Of a stretch of 8,454 nucleotides of DNA, positions 6,112 through 8,454 are shown piece by piece. Both the position numbers and the translations under genes were made by a program. This DNA is from Methanosarcinales archaeon. GTDB lineage: Archaea; Halobacteriota; Methanosarcinia; Methanosarcinales; Methanocomedenaceae. The stretch spans positions 1-8,454 of the forward strand of contig JAGLRT010000010.1 in NCBI GenBank assembly GCA_023136155.1, in the 5' to 3' direction. The notes beneath the pieces were generated by a model. The model was given only the letters and a program-made list of their open reading frames with translations. It searched no databases and had not been told where the DNA came from. Within the stretch, counting starts at the first letter, position 1. Each line of letters starts with the position of its first letter.

Positions 6112-6240
6112 AGATTGTCGGAAAAGCATATATTTCGATGATTTTTAATATTTTGAATAATTACAGCATGACGTTACATATCGATTTAATTGATGAACGT
6201 GTTACGAATTGTTCCAATTTCATCACTTTTCCGACAGTCT
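6112..6240. mobile_element. MITE-like element with 15-bp terminal inverted repeats
   Basis: AGATTGTCGGAAAAG (6112-6126) and, inverted, AGACTGTCGGAAAAG (6240-6226) match at 14 of 15 positions. The flanks TCATTAG (6105-6111) and TCATTAC (6241-6247) lie directly outside and agree at 6 of 7 positions, so they may be a slightly decayed target duplication. Inside are a subterminal GATGA/TCATC pair, an AATTG-TTC-CAATT hairpin and no coding sequence. The element fills the space between the 3' ends of the convergent regulator and ribB genes. Its ends differ from those of the 614-832 element, so it depends on another transposase. I could not name the family. Confidence 0.6.
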
Positions 6241-6287
6241 TCATTACATAAACTGAAATTTTTCAAATATCGCATGTAATAGTCATC

Positions 6288-7001
6288 CTAATTCAATGAA
6301 TTGTTGTATGCCTGGATGGCTTCTCTTCCTTCCACGAATACAAGACCATGTTCATCAGCATATTTTTGTGCATCAGCTTTTGTCAATGCAAGGCCAGTGG
6401 AATCGTCAAGCATTTCACAGATAGCCATGGCGGGAGTTATATCGGCTAAAATTGCAAGGATCACTGATAGTTCGGTCTGTCCTGTGCGTTCCTTCACCAT
6501 ACCACTGGCAGCCCTCAACAGAGAAACATGGCCTGGAGACCTGAATTCAGTTGAAATATCTACATCTTTACCATCCATGGTATCCTGCACCAGGATGCCC
6601 ATGCGGCTTATGGTCAGTGCCCGGTCCCGGTCCGGTATGCCGGTAAACGTGTCTCTGTGGTTTACCCATAGTGAAAATGAAGATTTGGAGTCGTAGGGGA
6701 TATCACCCTGTTTTTCAACCAGTTTACTTAGTGTTTTACCACTACCGTTCATGTCTGTGTGGCGCAGAATATCTGCGTAGAAAGGAAGACCCAGTTTCTG
6801 GGCTGCAGTGGGGTGAATAGCAACGCAGATAAGCCCGCCCCCGTCCTTTCGCATCTGGTAGATATGTTCAGGTGTGGTGCTGGCTGCCGGAATAACAAAA
6901 TCAGTCTCACCTTCTCTATCTTCCGAATCAAAAAGAAGTATCATCTGGCCTTTTTTCAATGATTCGACCGCTTGTTGTACAATATTATTTGATTTGTCCA
7001 T
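6288..7001 (-). CDS. ribB: 3,4-dihydroxy-2-butanone 4-phosphate synthase RibB
   Basis: RibB turns ribulose 5-phosphate into 3,4-dihydroxy-2-butanone 4-phosphate and formate, supplying the four-carbon unit of riboflavin. The enzyme is magnesium-dependent and cytosolic. The 237 residues carry the family motifs: DSEDREGETD with acids D28, E30, E32 and D34; FTGIPDRDRALTI (119-131), corresponding to the TGISxxDR region; FRSPGHVSLL with H158; and RTGQTELSV near residue 172. It is the single-domain archaeal type with no GTP cyclohydrolase II domain. The frame is open from a GTG at 7010, but AAGGTG (7013-7008) six bases before the ATG at 7001 marks that ATG as the start. It follows rbkR by 34 bases on the same strand and is probably co-transcribed with it. 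Confidence 0.93.
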   Translation of the reverse strand: MDKSNNIVQQAVESLKKGQMILLFDSEDREGETDFVIPAASTTPEHIYQMRKDGGGLICVAIHPTAAQKLGLPFYADILRHTDMNGSGKTLSKLVEKQGDIPYDSKSSFSLWVNHRDTFTGIPDRDRALTISRMGILVQDTMDGKDVDISTEFRSPGHVSLLRAASGMVKERTGQTELSVILAILADITPAMAICEMLDDSTGLALTKADAQKYADEHGLVFVEGREAIQAYNNSLN

Positions 7002-7035
7002 TATATACACCTTAATGTATGGGTAATATTATATT

Positions 7036-7692
7036 TTATTCAATCAGGACGGTTATCTTGCTGCCGTCTTTCAATTTCAATTTGTTTCGGAGGTTTTCAG
7101 GGGATATTATCTCAATGATATCTTCAGGATAATGTGTCCGCTCAGGAATCATGATGGCACCTCTGGTCCCTTTTCCTAATTTAATCGGGTAACAGCGCCC
7201 TCCACCGAAAGTTCGGTTTTTGCTGTTAAATCCGTCAATGATTATGCTGTCCTTTAAATTCAGCATAGTCCTGCATCCGACACTTTCACCTTCAAGTTTT
7301 ATGTTTAATGTACCTGGATAAGGTTCAAATTCCAACAGTTTCACAAACTGGTCGTGGTAACCTTTCAGGTTGGTATAATACTGTCCTTCACCCAGACCGG
7401 TGATGACCTTGCCGGTAAGTTCTATGTGTGTGGAATTACGGGTGAATATCTGGCGGTATTCCATATATTCTGTTTCAAGTGCTTGGCGCCCTTGTTTTGT
7501 AATCATTACTTTCTGACCAGAGGATTCTATCTTGCGGGTAATGTATCCGGCCTGTTCAAGGGCTTGTAGTCGTCTTGAGGCTGTCTGGGGGCTTGATGAT
7601 ATGTATTGTGCAAATTCAGTGGAAGATAATGTTATAATTCCATCAAATCCGCCTAATAGTGCCAGTTTTTTTAATGCTGATATGTTTTCCAT
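7036..7692 (-). CDS. ribK: CTP-dependent riboflavin kinase with fused HTH regulator (RbkR type)
   Basis: The C-terminal domain (about 90-218) is the archaeal riboflavin kinase, which makes FMN from riboflavin with CTP rather than ATP. It shows GKVITGLGEGQYY (94-106), KGYHDQF, EFEPYPGTLNIKL (121-133) and, later, GGGRCYPIKL and IPERTHYPEDIIEIISP. The N-terminal part (about 8-70) is a winged helix with LSSTEFAQYISSSPQTASRR as its helix-turn-helix. This fusion is the architecture of RbkR, which from published work acts both as kinase and as transcriptional regulator of riboflavin genes in Archaea. The length of 218 residues is normal for the fused form. The ATG at 7692 has no strong Shine-Dalgarno. 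A TATA-like TTTAATTAAA and a perfect dyad lie upstream, suggesting autoregulation. ribB follows 34 bases downstream. Confidence 0.92.
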   Translation of the reverse strand: MENISALKKLALLGGFDGIITLSSTEFAQYISSSPQTASRRLQALEQAGYITRKIESSGQKVMITKQGRQALETEYMEYRQIFTRNSTHIELTGKVITGLGEGQYYTNLKGYHDQFVKLLEFEPYPGTLNIKLEGESVGCRTMLNLKDSIIIDGFNSKNRTFGGGRCYPIKLGKGTRGAIMIPERTHYPEDIIEIISPENLRNKLKLKDGSKITVLIE

Positions 7693-7703
7693 GATGCCAA
7701 CCA

Positions 7704-7720
7704 GTTATGAGATGCATAAC
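7704..7720. promoter_or_regulatory. candidate RbkR operator, GTTATG-N5-CATAAC
   Basis: GTTATG (7704-7709) and CATAAC (7715-7720) are exact inverted copies with a 5-base spacer. The dyad lies 12 bases before the rbkR ATG and about 25 bases downstream of the TATA-like box at 7734-7743, where transcription should start. Binding there would block initiation. It was not seen upstream of other genes in the window. Confidence 0.55.
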
Positions 7721-7733
7721 AAATATGGCGTAC

Positions 7734-7743
7734 ATTTAATTAA
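7734..7743 (-). promoter_or_regulatory. TATA-like box of the rbkR-ribB unit
   Basis: TTTAATTAAA lies in the 66-base gap between the DUF169 gene and rbkR. Its position predicts a start near 7713 and a leader of about 20 bases. It gives rbkR-ribB a promoter separate from that of the DUF169 gene. Confidence 0.45.
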
Positions 7744-7758
7744 AGGTTACGGATTTAC

Positions 7759-8382
7759 TTAATCAAATATACCTGGTATGGCTAGAAGTCCTTCGTGGAT
7801 ATCTTTGACGAGATTGAAGGGAATGGCAGCTATTAATTCGTCTTCCCCATATTTACTGTGCTTACGGGAACCTTTACAACCAAGGGAAACACATATGCGG
7901 CCGTTTGTCGCAGGTGCTGCTGTGCAGTCCCCGCAGATTGAAGCCGTACCGCCAGTAGTGAATGTCAGGGGCCGCCCGTCATGGTAGGAGAATGCCTGCA
8001 CCAGCCGCGTGGCCTTCTCAGGGGAAAGAAATAGTAGCATTACATCAAAATCGGTGGTGTCTTCTGTCAGGGGAAAAAGCTGGATTAAACTATACTGTGC
8101 CTCAAGTCTGGGTAATGCTTCTGCTGCTTGTGCGGCTGCCTCTTTGTTACTGTACCTGCCAGAATTGAAATAGTATTCATCAGGCGGGGTGGTGTCCCTG
8201 CCCAGTACATAGGCTCCAACAGGACAGCCCTGCTGTGAAAATGAGATGTTTTCACCATTTCGGGCCTGCTGGATAAGTTCGCAGAATAGTTTGTCTGTTT
8301 GGGATGCAGGGCCGGTTTGAGTGAATTTGACACCCACCGGATAACCGCTATCCATTAATGTTGTGATGTTCTCAGTTGACAT
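7759..8382 (-). CDS. DUF169 family protein, cysteine-rich
   Basis: This 207-residue protein matches the DUF169 family, widespread in methanogens and anaerobes and without an established function. Features typical of the family are PVGVKF near the N-terminus (15-20), QGCPVGAYVLG (51-61), SGRY with a charged helix after it, and SLGCKGSRKHSKYGEDEL (166-183). Six cysteines are present: C34, C53, C150, C153, C164 and C169. C150-G-D-C153 together with C164 and C169 could bind a metal or an iron-sulphur cluster, but this is inferred from spacing only. No signal peptide or membrane segment is seen, so it is probably cytosolic. The ATG at 8382 lies a few bases after the start site predicted from a TATA-like box. 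It precedes rbkR-ribB on the same strand, but a second promoter in the 66-base gap makes co-transcription uncertain. Confidence 0.82.
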   Translation of the reverse strand: MSTENITTLMDSGYPVGVKFTQTGPASQTDKLFCELIQQARNGENISFSQQGCPVGAYVLGRDTTPPDEYYFNSGRYSNKEAAAQAAEALPRLEAQYSLIQLFPLTEDTTDFDVMLLFLSPEKATRLVQAFSYHDGRPLTFTTGGTASICGDCTAAPATNGRICVSLGCKGSRKHSKYGEDELIAAIPFNLVKDIHEGLLAIPGIFD

Positions 8383-8406
8383 TGGTATTCAATTTGGATT
8401 CATGTT

Positions 8407-8420
8407 GTATATAATAAATA
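8407..8420 (-). promoter_or_regulatory. TATA-like box of the DUF169 gene
   Basis: TATTTATTATATAC on the minus strand is centred about 31 bases before the ATG at 8382. This predicts a start near 8388 and a very short or absent leader. No Shine-Dalgarno precedes the ATG, in agreement with this. Confidence 0.45.
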
Positions 8421-8454
8421 CTTAATCTAGGCCTTGGGACAAAATTCACCTATA

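Noticed and set aside
6112..6240. Reading the inverted repeat as a simple terminator
   Set aside because: The arms are about 100 bases apart and are flanked by near-identical 7-base repeats, which suits a small mobile element better; terminating activity remains possible.
1..8454. CRISPR array, rRNA genes or a defence system
   Set aside because: No regularly spaced direct repeats and no rRNA-like stretches were seen. The only defence-like or mobile-linked gene is the decayed ATPase, with no partner.

Overview
The window looks like chromosomal DNA of a euryarchaeon, most likely of the Methanosarcinales or a related anaerobic methane-oxidising lineage. The evidence is a gene set found only in Archaea or mainly in them: a fibrillarin-like rRNA methyltransferase, a full-length archaeosine synthase ArcS, a CTP-dependent riboflavin kinase with a fused helix-turn-helix (RbkR type), archaeal RibB and a DUF169 protein. 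TATA-like boxes lie about where archaeal promoters need them. The lineage call is an inference from gene content, not from a marker phylogeny.

Left part (1-1547): an AT-rich, decaying accessory segment with no intact gene. It holds remnants of an unrecognised minus-strand ORF (about 210-440) and a broken archaeal AAA-ATPase of the DUF234 type (about 480-1409). The ATPase gene is split by a 219-bp MITE-like element (614-832) with 21-bp terminal inverted repeats. Removing the element and one target copy rejoins the reading frame across a typical winged-helix sequence. The segment ends at a 3' fragment of a class II tRNA-Leu(UAG) at about 1471-1547, which lacks a matching 5' acceptor strand. This is the geometry expected at the far end of an element that integrated into a tRNA-Leu gene lying to the left of the window.

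Middle part (1548-5457): chromosomal backbone. A tiny lysine-rich protein (45 aa, minus) is followed by a hairpin-plus-oligo-T terminator. Next comes flpA (minus), then the divergent arcS (plus). arcS is followed with no gap by a TIM-barrel protein of the endonuclease IV / sugar isomerase type, apparently translationally coupled to it. flpA and arcS both serve modification of stable RNA: 2'-O-methylation of rRNA/tRNA and G+15 formation in tRNA.

Right part (5458-8454): a small winged-helix regulator (plus) with a strong Shine-Dalgarno and a dyad in its promoter. After it is a second MITE-like element of about 129 bp between two convergent genes. Then, on the minus strand, comes a riboflavin unit read from right to left: a DUF169 cysteine-rich protein with its own promoter, then rbkR (riboflavin kinase plus regulator) and ribB. 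A perfect 6-5-6 dyad sits where rbkR transcription should start, a good candidate for the autoregulatory operator.
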